Of a stretch of 64,000 bases of DNA, positions 15,377 through 24,070 are shown one piece after another. Location: assembly GCF_030767025.1 (NCBI RefSeq), contig NZ_JASITE010000010.1:186001-250000 (forward strand), in the 5' to 3' direction. The stretch's first letter is position 1; the number at the start of each line of letters is the position of its first letter. This DNA is from Nocardia sp. CC227C (GTDB lineage: Bacteria > Actinomycetota > Actinomycetes > Mycobacteriales > Mycobacteriaceae). The position numbers were made by a program, and so were the translations under genes. A model generated the notes under the pieces. That model was not told the origin of the DNA, did no database searches, and worked only from the letters and a program-made list of their open reading frames with translations.

Positions 15377-17191
15377 CTAGCGGCTGAAAAGCTGGAAGAG
15401 GTGACTCCTTCGAAGGAGTCGCGCAGTGCCGGGCTGTTCGGCCCGAGTGGTCAGGGTCGCGAGTACCAGATCGGCGAAGCGTTCGGCGGACTCCGGGGAC
15501 AGTACGCCGTCCACGTAACAGAACTCGAGGCTCATCTCGTCGTGGGCGGTGGCCACGGCGACGGTGAGGGCGCTGACACAGGAGTTGCCCGCGGCGACGG
15601 ACAGGCCGCAGGTGCGCCACTCCCCCGGCGCGGGCGGGAAGTCGACGCGGCCGAGGTTGGTCACCGAGACATTCCACGGGGCGCGGCGGTCGATGAGTTT
15701 CACTACGCGCCAGCCGGATTCGAGCGACTTGGGGGTGCCGTAGCGCATCCCGGCGACCGTGGACAGGTGCCGAAGCTGCCGGACCTTGCGGTCGAGCTGA
15801 CGGTTCACCGAACCAGCCGCCGACCAGAGCGACCGCCGGGGGCCGAAGCGCACGAAGGTGGTGAGCACCGGGGCGTAGATGCCGAGCTCGTCGGCGTCCG
15901 GTGCGGGGATCAGTCGCTGCCGGAAGTCCACCGGGGAGGCGATTCCGGTGCAGCCGCCGCGATTCGGGCGCACCGTGCTTCCGATGGCGAACGCCACCGC
16001 GCCGACCAGCGCACCGTGCACCGTGACACCGGCGACGCGGCACCGCGCCGTCAGCGCGGCGAGCCGTCGCGCGTCCAGCACCCGCCGCACCGACCGGGTC
16101 CGCCGCTGCGGCAGTGGCACCGGTCCGGCACCGGTCAGCAACCGGGGGCGGCGTATCAGGGCCACCGCCTGATCCGCGAGGGTCGTATACAGATAGCGCC
16201 AGATCCCGCGCGCCGCAGGGGGAATGAGGTCGTCGGCCGGAGGAAACGGTGGCCGCGAAGCAGACGAACGTCGTGTCACGGCCGCCCCGGTGACGGGTGT
16301 CGGTGGTGACTGACCACGCCATGCGGGGTCGGATTCCGCTGCGGCGGGCGAGACTCCGCTCGCCCCCGCTCCCGGCGCAACGAGCCCGGCCGCGCCGGTG
16401 GTAGCGCCGGGTTCCGGCGCGGCAGCCCCGGCACCGCCCCCGACGGTTCTGGAGACTCCCACTGTCGGCCCGGCAGAATCGGTTTCCACGACGGCGTGGG
16501 GCGGACCGGACGCGGAGAACTCGCGTTCCGGCACGGGAGATGCGGCAACGCCGGATTCGGGCGCGGCTGTCCCGACATCAAACCCGGTGGCCCCGGAACC
16601 CACTCCGGCGGCTCCATCATGACGCCCTGCCGGATCGGGTTCCGGTGCGGCAGCGGGGCCGTCGGCGGCGGACTCGAACGCCGATACGGGAATTGCCGCA
16701 GCGCCCGCTCCGCCATCCGCTGCCGCGTAGTCGATCAGCTTGCGCAGCAGGGTGATCAAAGAGCGGCCGTCGAGGAGTACGTGGGAGACGGTCAGCAGGA
16801 TGTCGTGGTGTTCCGCCGGGGTGCCGACCGCGTGCACGATGTCCACCGCCCGCGCCAGGCCGGTCGCGGTGTCGAAGGGTGCCGCCAGTTCGGCGTCCAC
16901 CGCGGCTCGCCAGAGCTCGGGGTCGTCGGTCTCCACGCGGCGCACGGGGAGCCGGGGGTCGGCCAGTGGGACGAAGCGCGGGGCGAAGGCCGCGCCGTGC
17001 TCGACTCCGACTCGCAGCAGCGGATATTCGGTCACCAGTGCCGTGGCCGCGCGCTCCAGTCGGTCCGGCTCGATCCGACCGTGCACGCGAATCCGCCCGA
17101 TGCAGTTGGACTGGGAGATGCGGTCGATGATCCAGAACCACCGCTCCGATGGACTCAGCGGGCGTACCGGCCCCGCTCCCGCAACGACCAC
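15377..17191 (-). CDS. PapA-like condensation-domain acyltransferase with disordered insert
   Basis: A 604-residue acyltransferase of the CoA-dependent condensation superfamily, the fold used by mycobacterial PapA enzymes to esterify lipids. Catalytic HxxxDG is intact (VSHVLLDGRSLI, about residue 140). The C-terminal half has the expected GIASPVDFRQRL, NVSVTNLGRVDFPP and SLEFCYVDG regions. Between about residues 165 and 310 lies an Ala/Gly/Pro-rich, probably disordered segment that the family lacks and which accounts for the unusual length. It converges on the ligase gene and may acylate the same product. A ribosome binding site is not obvious. Confidence 0.75.
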   Translation of the reverse strand: MVVAGAGPVRPLSPSERWFWIIDRISQSNCIGRIRVHGRIEPDRLERAATALVTEYPLLRVGVEHGAAFAPRFVPLADPRLPVRRVETDDPELWRAAVDAELAAPFDTATGLARAVDIVHAVGTPAEHHDILLTVSHVLLDGRSLITLLRKLIDYAAADGGAGAAAIPVSAFESAADGPAAAPEPDPAGRHDGAAGVGSGATGFDVGTAAPESGVAASPVPEREFSASGPPHAVVETDSAGPTVGVSRTVGGGAGAAAPEPGATTGAAGLVAPGAGASGVSPAAAESDPAWRGQSPPTPVTGAAVTRRSSASRPPFPPADDLIPPAARGIWRYLYTTLADQAVALIRRPRLLTGAGPVPLPQRRTRSVRRVLDARRLAALTARCRVAGVTVHGALVGAVAFAIGSTVRPNRGGCTGIASPVDFRQRLIPAPDADELGIYAPVLTTFVRFGPRRSLWSAAGSVNRQLDRKVRQLRHLSTVAGMRYGTPKSLESGWRVVKLIDRRAPWNVSVTNLGRVDFPPAPGEWRTCGLSVAAGNSCVSALTVAVATAHDEMSLEFCYVDGVLSPESAERFADLVLATLTTRAEQPGTARLLRRSHLFQLFSR

Positions 17192-17258
17192 GGGCCCTCC
17201 TCACTACCGCGTCAACGGTAGTCGGCGGGCCCGCGATCAGCAGGTCGAACGACCAGGT

Positions 17259-18497
17259 TCAGTTGGCGCGCGGCGGGCCCGGCGGCAGCGGGGTGGCCGA
17301 GACGGCGGGCGCGGGATCGCCCTGCAGCGCCGACATGCTCTTCCAGGTGTTCCAGTCGATGGTCCAGTCGTAGATGTCACCGTCGGCCGCCGACAGCTGG
17401 ATGCGGGTACCGGTCACCTCGACCGGGTCGCCGTACAGCGCGGTCGGGAAATACGCCTGCGCGTCCGCCGGGCTCAGATTGATGCAGCCGTTGGTGACAT
17501 TCGTATTGCCCTGCGCCGACAGCGATTCCGGATTGGCGTGGATGAACTCGCCGTTGTTGGAGATGCGCACCGCCCAGCGCTCCCGCACGTTCTCGTAATA
17601 CGGCGGGTTGGACATCATGAAATCCTCGTACTTCTCGGTCACCACGTGGATGCCGGAGCGGGTGACATTGCGGTCCTCATTGCCCTCGCCGTAGCTGACC
17701 GGGAAATCGAAGACGACCTGGCCGTCGCGCACCACCCGCATGCGGTGGCCGGGAGCGTCGGCCTGCACGATCTGGGCGCGGCCGATGCTGAAATTCGAGG
17801 TCATGTCGGCCGCGCCGTACGCACCGTCGCCCATGTCGATGCCGTACAGCTCGGCCCGCATGTCCACCGTGGTGCCGGGCGTCCAGTACTCGCGCGGACG
17901 CCAGTGCGCGCGGGAGCCGCCGTTGTCGTCGGGCAGCCACGCCCACGAACCCTCCACGCCCGGATCGGTGGTGACCGTCATGGCCTGCTCCACCGCGGCC
18001 TTGTTCTCGACGTGCTCGCTGAACTGCACGATGATCGGCGCGGCGATGCCGACCTGCTGGCCGTCGCCGATATTGATGGTCGCCGACACCGTCGACTCGG
18101 GTCGCACCGTGGTGAACTTCGCGTCGATCGGCACCGGCTTGCCGTCGGTGCCGGTGGCGGTGCCCGACCAGCTGTAGGTGACGCCGTAGCCGAGCGGCTC
18201 GGTCACCGAGAAGGCCGTGTGGTCGGCGTTGAACTCGCCGGTGACCTGTTTGCCGTTGGGGTTGGTCAGGGCCACCTGGTCGATGCGGCCGTCGGCCACC
18301 GAGACCGAGACGGGTGCGGTCGGGTTGACGTCGTCGGCGCCGTCGCCGGGATCGACTGTCACCTGTGCGACGGGCCCCGCGGGCGCCTCCGGGCCACCGC
18401 CCTTATCCGATGAACATCCGGCCAGCAGCGCGACCGCGGCGAGAAACGCGGTCAGCACCGTGGCCACTCGTCTGGCGGATCCTCCTCGATTGCTCAC
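17259..18497 (-). CDS. L,D-transpeptidase lipoprotein, LprQ/LdtMt5-like
   Basis: A 412-residue enzyme that makes 3-3 peptidoglycan cross-links outside the membrane. Lipoprotein signal with lipobox LLAGCSS (Cys about residue 28), two Ig-like domains (residues 45-250), then the YkuD domain with FIHANPESLSAQGN and VTNGCINLSPADA. The catalytic Cys is present; the usual SHGC reads TNGC here, with Asn for His. A Pro-rich tail follows. It lies 66 bases after murB in the same direction, the arrangement remembered for Rv0482-Rv0483, which supports the LprQ assignment. Confidence 0.85.
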   Translation of the reverse strand: MSNRGGSARRVATVLTAFLAAVALLAGCSSDKGGGPEAPAGPVAQVTVDPGDGADDVNPTAPVSVSVADGRIDQVALTNPNGKQVTGEFNADHTAFSVTEPLGYGVTYSWSGTATGTDGKPVPIDAKFTTVRPESTVSATINIGDGQQVGIAAPIIVQFSEHVENKAAVEQAMTVTTDPGVEGSWAWLPDDNGGSRAHWRPREYWTPGTTVDMRAELYGIDMGDGAYGAADMTSNFSIGRAQIVQADAPGHRMRVVRDGQVVFDFPVSYGEGNEDRNVTRSGIHVVTEKYEDFMMSNPPYYENVRERWAVRISNNGEFIHANPESLSAQGNTNVTNGCINLSPADAQAYFPTALYGDPVEVTGTRIQLSAADGDIYDWTIDWNTWKSMSALQGDPAPAVSATPLPPGPPRAN

Positions 18498-18563
18498 TTA
18501 CGCCAAGTTACCCCGCGATACCGCGTCCCCCGGGCTGCGCGGACCGTGGGGAACGCCACCCCT

Positions 18564-19889
18564 TCAGAGCGTCAGGCCGACGGTGACGGGCTCCGGTTCC
18601 AGGCGGATGCCGAAGCGCTCGGCCACACCGTCGCGGACCGTGCGGGCCAGCGCGACCACATCCGACGCCTTGGCCGCACCGCGATTCGTCAAGGCCAGGG
18701 TGTGCTTCGTGGACAGCCGCGCGGGAGCGGACTCGTCCGGGAATCCCTTGGCGAAACCCGCGCGCTCGATGAGCCAGCCCGCCGAGAACTTCACGCCGTC
18801 CGGGGCGGGATAGGTGGGCACCGCCACATCCGAGCCCAACCGTGCGGCGATCGCCGCCCGCACCTCCTCGACACGGGCGGCGGGCACCACCGGGTTGGTG
18901 AAGAACGAGCCCGCGCTCCAGGTGTCGTGATCGGCCGGATCCAGCACCATGCCCTTGCCCGCGCGCAGCCGCAGCACCCCCGCGCGGACCTCGGCGGCGG
19001 GCCGGGACTCGCCCTCCTCGGCGCCGAGGGCGGCGGCCAGTTCGCGGTAGCGCAGGGGTGCGCTGGAGCCGTCGGCGCGCAGGGCGAACTCCACGGCAAG
19101 CACGACCGCGTGATCGCTGTGCTTGAGCACCGAGGTGCGATAGCCGAACCCGAGCTCGGCGGGATCGACCCAGGCGATCTCGCCGGACGCGCGGTCCAGC
19201 AGTTGGACGCGGGTGAGCAGGTGCGCGACCTCGACGCCGTACGCGCCGACATTCTGCACCGGCGTCGCACCCGCGGAACCCGGAATGCCGGACAGGCATT
19301 CCAGACCGCCGTAACCGGCGGCGACCGTCTCGGCGACCACGGCGTCCCAGTTCGCGCCCGCCTCGGCGATCACGCGCACCGCACCGGTCAGGTCGGCCTC
19401 GTCGGGCGCGGCGGCGGCAGCATCCGATCGCGCGGCGTCGTGCGCGTCGGCCTCGACGGCGACCGTGTCGACGTTCCCGGCGACGTCGCGCACCGAGTGG
19501 GGCACGTCGACGGCCGGGGCGGCAGGTGCACCGGTGTGGCTGGTGACGACGGCCGTGCCGGAGGTGGTGGAGACGGCTCCGGTCGTGGCGGCCGTGATCC
19601 GCACACCCGCGGTGGCGATGCGCACCACCACGCCGGGGAACCCCTCATCCGCGACGAGCAGGTTCGAACCGCCCGCGACCAACAGCACCGGGATGTCGGC
19701 GGCGTCCAGCGCGCGGACCGTCGCCACCAGCGCCTCCGTGGTGGCGCAATCCGCGACGGGGGCCGGGCCGCCCACCCGCAGGGTCGTCAGCTCCGCCAGC
19801 GGTACCGCGTCGCGCAGTCGCGCGCCGGTTGTCGCCAGCATGTCCCGCAGGTGCTCGAACGGCACCACCCGAGAAGTACGCACAGGCAC
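18564..19889 (-). CDS. murB: UDP-N-acetylenolpyruvoylglucosamine reductase
   Basis: A FAD-dependent enzyme that reduces UDP-GlcNAc-enolpyruvate to UDP-MurNAc in the cytoplasm. LAELTTLRVGGPAPVADCAT, LLVAGGSNLLVADEGFPGVV (FAD binding), LSGIPGSAGATPVQNVGAYG, FGYRTSVLKH, AGSFFTNPVV with catalytic Ser nearby, and WLIERAGFAKG. Length is about 441 residues against roughly 340-370 normally, because an Ala/Val/Asp-rich segment of about 60 residues is inserted after VRITAATTGAVS. GTG 19889 is chosen so that the gene does not overlap the divergent ATG at 19910; later GTGs or ATG 19838 remain possible. Confidence 0.9.
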   Translation of the reverse strand: MPVRTSRVVPFEHLRDMLATTGARLRDAVPLAELTTLRVGGPAPVADCATTEALVATVRALDAADIPVLLVAGGSNLLVADEGFPGVVVRIATAGVRITAATTGAVSTTSGTAVVTSHTGAPAAPAVDVPHSVRDVAGNVDTVAVEADAHDAARSDAAAAAPDEADLTGAVRVIAEAGANWDAVVAETVAAGYGGLECLSGIPGSAGATPVQNVGAYGVEVAHLLTRVQLLDRASGEIAWVDPAELGFGYRTSVLKHSDHAVVLAVEFALRADGSSAPLRYRELAAALGAEEGESRPAAEVRAGVLRLRAGKGMVLDPADHDTWSAGSFFTNPVVPAARVEEVRAAIAARLGSDVAVPTYPAPDGVKFSAGWLIERAGFAKGFPDESAPARLSTKHTLALTNRGAAKASDVVALARTVRDGVAERFGIRLEPEPVTVGLTL

Positions 19890-19909
19890 AGACGGTAGCC
19901 TGTCCCCCC

Positions 19910-20395
19910 ATGGCGACACCTCTGGCCTTCACCGGGCGCTCCGCCCACTCCGCCGCCTCCGTACGCGCGGCCTTCGCCAACGAGCAGTACTGGAAGGACC
20001 GCGTCGAGCAGGTCGGCGGCGACAACGCGCGCATCGAATCCATCGTCATCGACGGCGAGCGGGTGCACGTGGAGCTCATCCAGACCATTCCCGCCGCGGA
20101 CCTGCCCGCCCAGATCACCGCGATCAAACCGGACGGGCTGGTGATTCCGCGGACCGAGATCTGGAACGGCTCGTCGGGCACCTTCACCGCGCGGGTGGAC
20201 GGCGCGCCCGCCGAAGTGAACGGCACCCTCACTCTCAGCGCGGACGGCACCGGCTCCACCTACGTGGTCGACGGCAATATCGAGGTCAAGATCCCGCTCT
20301 TCGGCCGCAAGATCGAAGCCGCCATCCAGGAGAACCTGAGCGACCTGCTCGTCCGCGAAGCCGAGTTCACCGACAATTGGCTGTCTTCGCACTGA
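19910..20395 (+). CDS. DUF2505 family protein
   Basis: A 161-residue soluble protein of the actinobacterial DUF2505 family, which adopts a START/SRPBCC-like lipid-binding fold. Pattern: FTGRSAHSAASVRAAFANEQ, YWKDRVEQVGG, TIPAADLPAQITAIKPDGLV, TEIWNGSSG and IPLFGRKIEAAIQENLSDLL. It is divergent from murB with only about 20 bases between the starts, so the promoters overlap. A second member follows 31 bases after its stop. Ligand and role are unknown. Confidence 0.8.
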   Translation: MATPLAFTGRSAHSAASVRAAFANEQYWKDRVEQVGGDNARIESIVIDGERVHVELIQTIPAADLPAQITAIKPDGLVIPRTEIWNGSSGTFTARVDGAPAEVNGTLTLSADGTGSTYVVDGNIEVKIPLFGRKIEAAIQENLSDLLVREAEFTDNWLSSH

Positions 20396-20426
20396 CCGCG
20401 GCTATCCGCCGGTAACCTCACCGCTC

Positions 20427-20942
20427 ATGGCCCGCCGACTCGACTACTCCGCCCGCTATCCGCTGCACACCACCGAAGAGGTCTACGCGGCCCTGTCCAG
20501 CCGCGCCTACTGGGACGCGCGGATCGAGGAGATGCGGAAATACTCACCCAACGACGTGGTGAACCTGACGGCGGGCGATGACGGCATCGAAGTGGTGCTG
20601 CGCCATGTGCTGCCGCGCGACATGCTGCCACCCATGGCGCAGACCGTCATGCGCGGCGATATGACCATCACCCGCACCGAACGCTACGACCCCTTCGGCC
20701 CCGAGGTGCACGGCACCTACACGGCGGAAATCCCGAACGGGCCGGGCACGCTCGGCGGAAAGCTGCACCTGTTCCCCACCGAGATCGGCAGCACCCTGCG
20801 CATCTCCTCCCGGGCGCAGGTGCAGATCCCCTTCTTCGGAACCAAGCTCGAACAACTGCTGCTCGTGAACCTGATCGACCTGTTCCGGGCGGAAGCCGAA
20901 ATGACACAGCGGTGGCTGGACGAGCTGAAACCCGTCCACTAG
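20427..20942 (+). CDS. DUF2505 family protein, second copy
   Basis: A 171-residue paralogue of the preceding gene: DYSARYPLHTTEEVYAALSS, YWDARIEEMRKY, RHVLPRDMLPPMAQTVMRGD, TYTAEIPNGPGTLGGKLHLF and IPFFGTKLEQLLLVNLIDLF. It is about 25-30% alike by eye, so the duplication is old. Its end overlaps the methyltransferase gene by 31 bases, indicating one transcript. Probably a START-like hydrophobic-ligand carrier; no ligand can be named. Confidence 0.8.
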   Translation: MARRLDYSARYPLHTTEEVYAALSSRAYWDARIEEMRKYSPNDVVNLTAGDDGIEVVLRHVLPRDMLPPMAQTVMRGDMTITRTERYDPFGPEVHGTYTAEIPNGPGTLGGKLHLFPTEIGSTLRISSRAQVQIPFFGTKLEQLLLVNLIDLFRAEAEMTQRWLDELKPVH

Positions 20943-21709
20943 CCAAACCCGTCGGCACCATCACGCGCGGCACCACCGGCATCAACCGGCTGCGGCGCGG
21001 TGACCGGTGGCTGGTCCACGACGCGCTGGTAACCGGGCGGCTGCTGGCGGCGGCGCGGCCGCTGGTCGTCGACCTCGGTTACGGGGCCATGCCGGTCACC
21101 ACGCTGGAATTGGCCGCGCGGCTGCGGACGGTGCGCGCCGATATTCGCGTGGTGGGGCTGGAGATCGACCCCGCGCGGGTGGTGTCCGGCCGCGACGGCG
21201 TCGAGTTCGCGCGCGGGGGTTTCGAATTGGCGGGCCTGCGGCCGGATCTGGTGCGGGCCTTCAATGTCCTGCGGCAGTATCCGGAATCGGCGGTGTCGGG
21301 GGCGTGGGACACCATTCTCGGTGGTCTCGCGCCCGACGGGCTGCTCATGGACGGCACCTGCGACGAGCTGGGTCGGCGGTGCGCGTGGGTGCTGCTCGGC
21401 CGTGACGGACCGCTCTCGCTGACCCTCGCCTGGGACCCGTTCGATATCGAGAAGCCCTCCGACCTCGCCGAACGGCTGCCGAAAGTCCTGATCCACCGCA
21501 ATATCCCGGGCGAGCCCATCCACACCCTGCTCAGCGCCGCCGACCGGGCGTGGGCCCATGCCGCGCCGCTGGCGGTGTTCGGGCCGCGAGTGCGATGGCG
21601 GCACGCGGCGGAACTGCTGCGGCAGGAAGGGTTTCCGCTGCGGGGATACCGGCGGCGGCTGCGCGACTGCGTGCTGTCGGTGCCGTGGGCGGCCGTCGCG
21701 CCGCGGTGA
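20912..21709 (+). CDS. Class I SAM-dependent methyltransferase-like protein
   Basis: A 265-residue Rossmann-type protein. Motif I appears as RPLVVDLGYGAMPVTTLELA, motif II as VVGLEIDPARV, then WDTILGGLAPDGLLMDGTCD. This SAM-binding pattern is common in actinobacterial methyltransferases of unknown substrate. GTG 20912 lies inside the DUF2505 gene; a start nearer 20940 is possible and would lose little. An ending with HAAELLRQEGFPLRGYRRRL suggests a nucleic acid- or lipid-facing basic surface. The substrate is unknown. Confidence 0.7.
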   Translation: MAGRAETRPLAKPVGTITRGTTGINRLRRGDRWLVHDALVTGRLLAAARPLVVDLGYGAMPVTTLELAARLRTVRADIRVVGLEIDPARVVSGRDGVEFARGGFELAGLRPDLVRAFNVLRQYPESAVSGAWDTILGGLAPDGLLMDGTCDELGRRCAWVLLGRDGPLSLTLAWDPFDIEKPSDLAERLPKVLIHRNIPGEPIHTLLSAADRAWAHAAPLAVFGPRVRWRHAAELLRQEGFPLRGYRRRLRDCVLSVPWAAVAPR

Positions 21710-21715
21710 GCGGAA

Positions 21716-23221
21716 TCAGTGCGGGCGGAGGTGGCGCTCGCCGAAGTCGCGCACGGCGTCCAGGCAGCCGAGCAGGGTGGAGGGGGCGAGCAGGGAACTC
21801 GGTTGGAAGGGCTGCCGCCACAGGCCGCCGTGCGCCGCGCCGAACGTGAAGAGGGACTCGGGATTGGCGTCGGGGTCGGGGGCCGGGTCGAACAGGTCGG
21901 CCACCAGTTTGGCGGCCAACAGGGTGCGGGCCGTCGACGGTTCGAAGACCTCGATGCCGTAGCGGTCGACGCCGCGCAGGGTGATCGGGCGCAGCGTGGC
22001 CTCCCGGATATCGGTGGGCCAGGCGGGCGGGGCGACGGTATAGGAGACGGTGCCACCGGCGGCGCGGGTCAGCACGGCGCGCCAGCGCGGAATACGTTGG
22101 GCCAGAGCGTAGTCCGGGCCGAGAATAGTCGGGAGGTTGTCGAACAGACCCCAGTGCGCGCCGTCGGCGGTGCGGACCGGCTCCGGATAGTTCGGGTGGT
22201 ACACCGGCCAGGGGGTCACGCGGCGCAGCGCGCCCCGCACCGTGTCGCGCACACCCCCACCGGTCGCGCGTTCCCGCGCCGCCGACAGCACCGCCGGGGG
22301 CACCGCGTAGCAGTCGGTGGACGCGCCCAGGTAGGCGAGCGCGGTGTCCGGGCGGGCGCGCAGCACCGCCTCGGCGAGCACATCGGCCGCCGCGGACAGC
22401 CGCACCCCGGCCGCACCCGGATTGCTCGCGTACAGGCCCAGCACCGGGCGGGCGTCGGCCTGCGCGAGTATCCAACGGACCAGCGTCGGAAAGTGTTTGG
22501 TGAGATCCGCGCCGGGGCCGGACTCGGTGAGCGGGAAGCGCAGCGAGCCCGCACGGGCACGCGCCACGGCGTGCAGGCGATCCCAGCGGGAACGGCCCGG
22601 ACGGTCCACCGCCAAAACCTCCGCACCCCAGGACAACAGCGGCCGCAAGGAAGCGAGATGCGCGGACGCGCCCACCACCGTCAGCCGGAAACCGGGCAGC
22701 GGCAGCCATTCCGGATGGTCGATGACCCGTTCCACCGCCGTCGCGAAACCGGGCTCCACGATGCCGTCACGTCGCCAGCTCGCCAGCTGCCGCCGTAACC
22801 GCTCCTCCGCCAACACCTCTCCGCGATACGGCACCTCCAGCCGCCGCACCGGCTCGGCCGTGCCGTCCACGCGACCGGTAGCCAGATCCGTATCGTCCGC
22901 TTCCGCGGCCACGTTCACCGACCGCAGCGCGACAACCCGGCGGCCCGCCGCGAACCGCAGCATGGTGCGCAGCGACGCCAGCCCCTCTTCGGCGATACCC
23001 AGCGACACCGTGGGCGCGGACACCGCCAATGCCGTCACACCGCGGAAAACCCCGCGATACCCGCGCCGCCAATCCCGGCACGTCTCCACCGACTGCGCGA
23101 GGTCCGCGTCGAACCGACGCACCGCGTCGGCCACCACGGCGGCGGTGAACATATCCACGACCCGATCGGGCGGACCCGGGGGAAAGCTCAGATCCCACGC
23201 ACCACAGCCGACCTTCGCCAT
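21716..23221 (-). CDS. Conserved actinobacterial protein, Rossmann-like middle
   Basis: A 501-residue cytoplasmic protein. N-terminal helical part (VVADAVRRFDADLAQSVETC), a central stretch FRLTVVGASAHLASLRPLLS followed by WGAEVLAVDRPGRSRW that looks like a dinucleotide-binding fold, and a conserved GLYASNPGAAGVRLSAAADV/LGASTDCYAVP segment. I recognise the type as a conserved mycobacterial/nocardial hypothetical protein but not a function. It converges on the methyltransferase gene with six bases between the stops. No membrane segments. Confidence 0.55.
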   Translation of the reverse strand: MAKVGCGAWDLSFPPGPPDRVVDMFTAAVVADAVRRFDADLAQSVETCRDWRRGYRGVFRGVTALAVSAPTVSLGIAEEGLASLRTMLRFAAGRRVVALRSVNVAAEADDTDLATGRVDGTAEPVRRLEVPYRGEVLAEERLRRQLASWRRDGIVEPGFATAVERVIDHPEWLPLPGFRLTVVGASAHLASLRPLLSWGAEVLAVDRPGRSRWDRLHAVARARAGSLRFPLTESGPGADLTKHFPTLVRWILAQADARPVLGLYASNPGAAGVRLSAAADVLAEAVLRARPDTALAYLGASTDCYAVPPAVLSAARERATGGGVRDTVRGALRRVTPWPVYHPNYPEPVRTADGAHWGLFDNLPTILGPDYALAQRIPRWRAVLTRAAGGTVSYTVAPPAWPTDIREATLRPITLRGVDRYGIEVFEPSTARTLLAAKLVADLFDPAPDPDANPESLFTFGAAHGGLWRQPFQPSSLLAPSTLLGCLDAVRDFGERHLRPH

Positions 23222-23355
23222 GGTCAGTCACCCTGCCACGAACCGGATTCCGGCGCGACCCAGCCACCACCCACAGGTCCCGACACTCACCGGCGCAGCG
23301 ACCGCCACGACCACCCACCAGCCAAAGCGCACCGCACGACCACACCGGCCAGCGG

Positions 23356-23958
23356 TCACGCGCGGGCGAGGGCGCGGTGTAGGCGGGTGGCGGTGGGTGG
23401 GGGGAGGGCGGTGCAGGCGGTGCGGATGTCGGTGCTGGCGCAGCGGTCTATGGCTACGGCGTCGGCTACGACTTCGTCCAGGGCGGACTGGCCGATGCCG
23501 GTTTCGGCCAGATCGAGGACCGTGCGCAGCGGGGTGGTGACCAGGAACGCGCCCGCGGACTGGATGTCGGTGCGAGCGAGGGCGCGGCGCAGGACCACCA
23601 GGCGCGGTGAGAGGGGGAAACGGCCCGGCCCGGCGGAGATGTGCACGTAGCGGGGGCGCAGGCGACCCAGGCCGTGCAGCTCGGCGGCGCTGTGGTGCGA
23701 GACCGCGGCGGCGCCGTCGAACCACGCCGACCACATGGCGTACTCGTCGAGCGGACCATCCGGCCAGTCGCTCAGGCGCAGCAGGCCCACCCCGGCCCGG
23801 GACACCGAGCCGTCCCGCAAACCGTCGCGAACCTGGACCTCGCAGCCGGTGCGCAGCACCTGCCTGGTCGTGAAATACCCCGCGTGCCGACCGGCCAGCC
23901 GCCGCAACTCCTGCCAACCGCGTCCAGAATCCCGCTCCGCTGCGGCTTCCCCAGCCAT
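23356..23958 (-). CDS. AbiEi-like type IV antitoxin/regulator, no toxin partner
   Basis: A 200-residue protein. Residues 10-55 form an AbiEi-type winged helix (LAGRHAGYFTTRQVLRTGCE, VRDGLRDGSVSRAGVGLLRL). The rest matches the usual C-terminal part (VSHHSAAELHGLGRLRPRYV, TTPLRTVLDLAETGIGQSAL). AbiEi proteins neutralise the nucleotidyltransferase toxin AbiEii and repress the operon. No AbiEii-like gene lies on either side, so this copy is an orphan, as is common in Nocardia and mycobacteria, and may act only as a regulator. Confidence 0.7.
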   Translation of the reverse strand: MAGEAAAERDSGRGWQELRRLAGRHAGYFTTRQVLRTGCEVQVRDGLRDGSVSRAGVGLLRLSDWPDGPLDEYAMWSAWFDGAAAVSHHSAAELHGLGRLRPRYVHISAGPGRFPLSPRLVVLRRALARTDIQSAGAFLVTTPLRTVLDLAETGIGQSALDEVVADAVAIDRCASTDIRTACTALPPPTATRLHRALARA

Positions 23959-24070
23959 GTGAAACAGATTACGCCGGGGGTTGTGCGTTATGTCACATTC
24001 AGCCCAGGTTCGGTCAACACCTCATCGGAAGCACAGAGCCCACACAGAAACCTCGGGAAGAATCGCCCCC

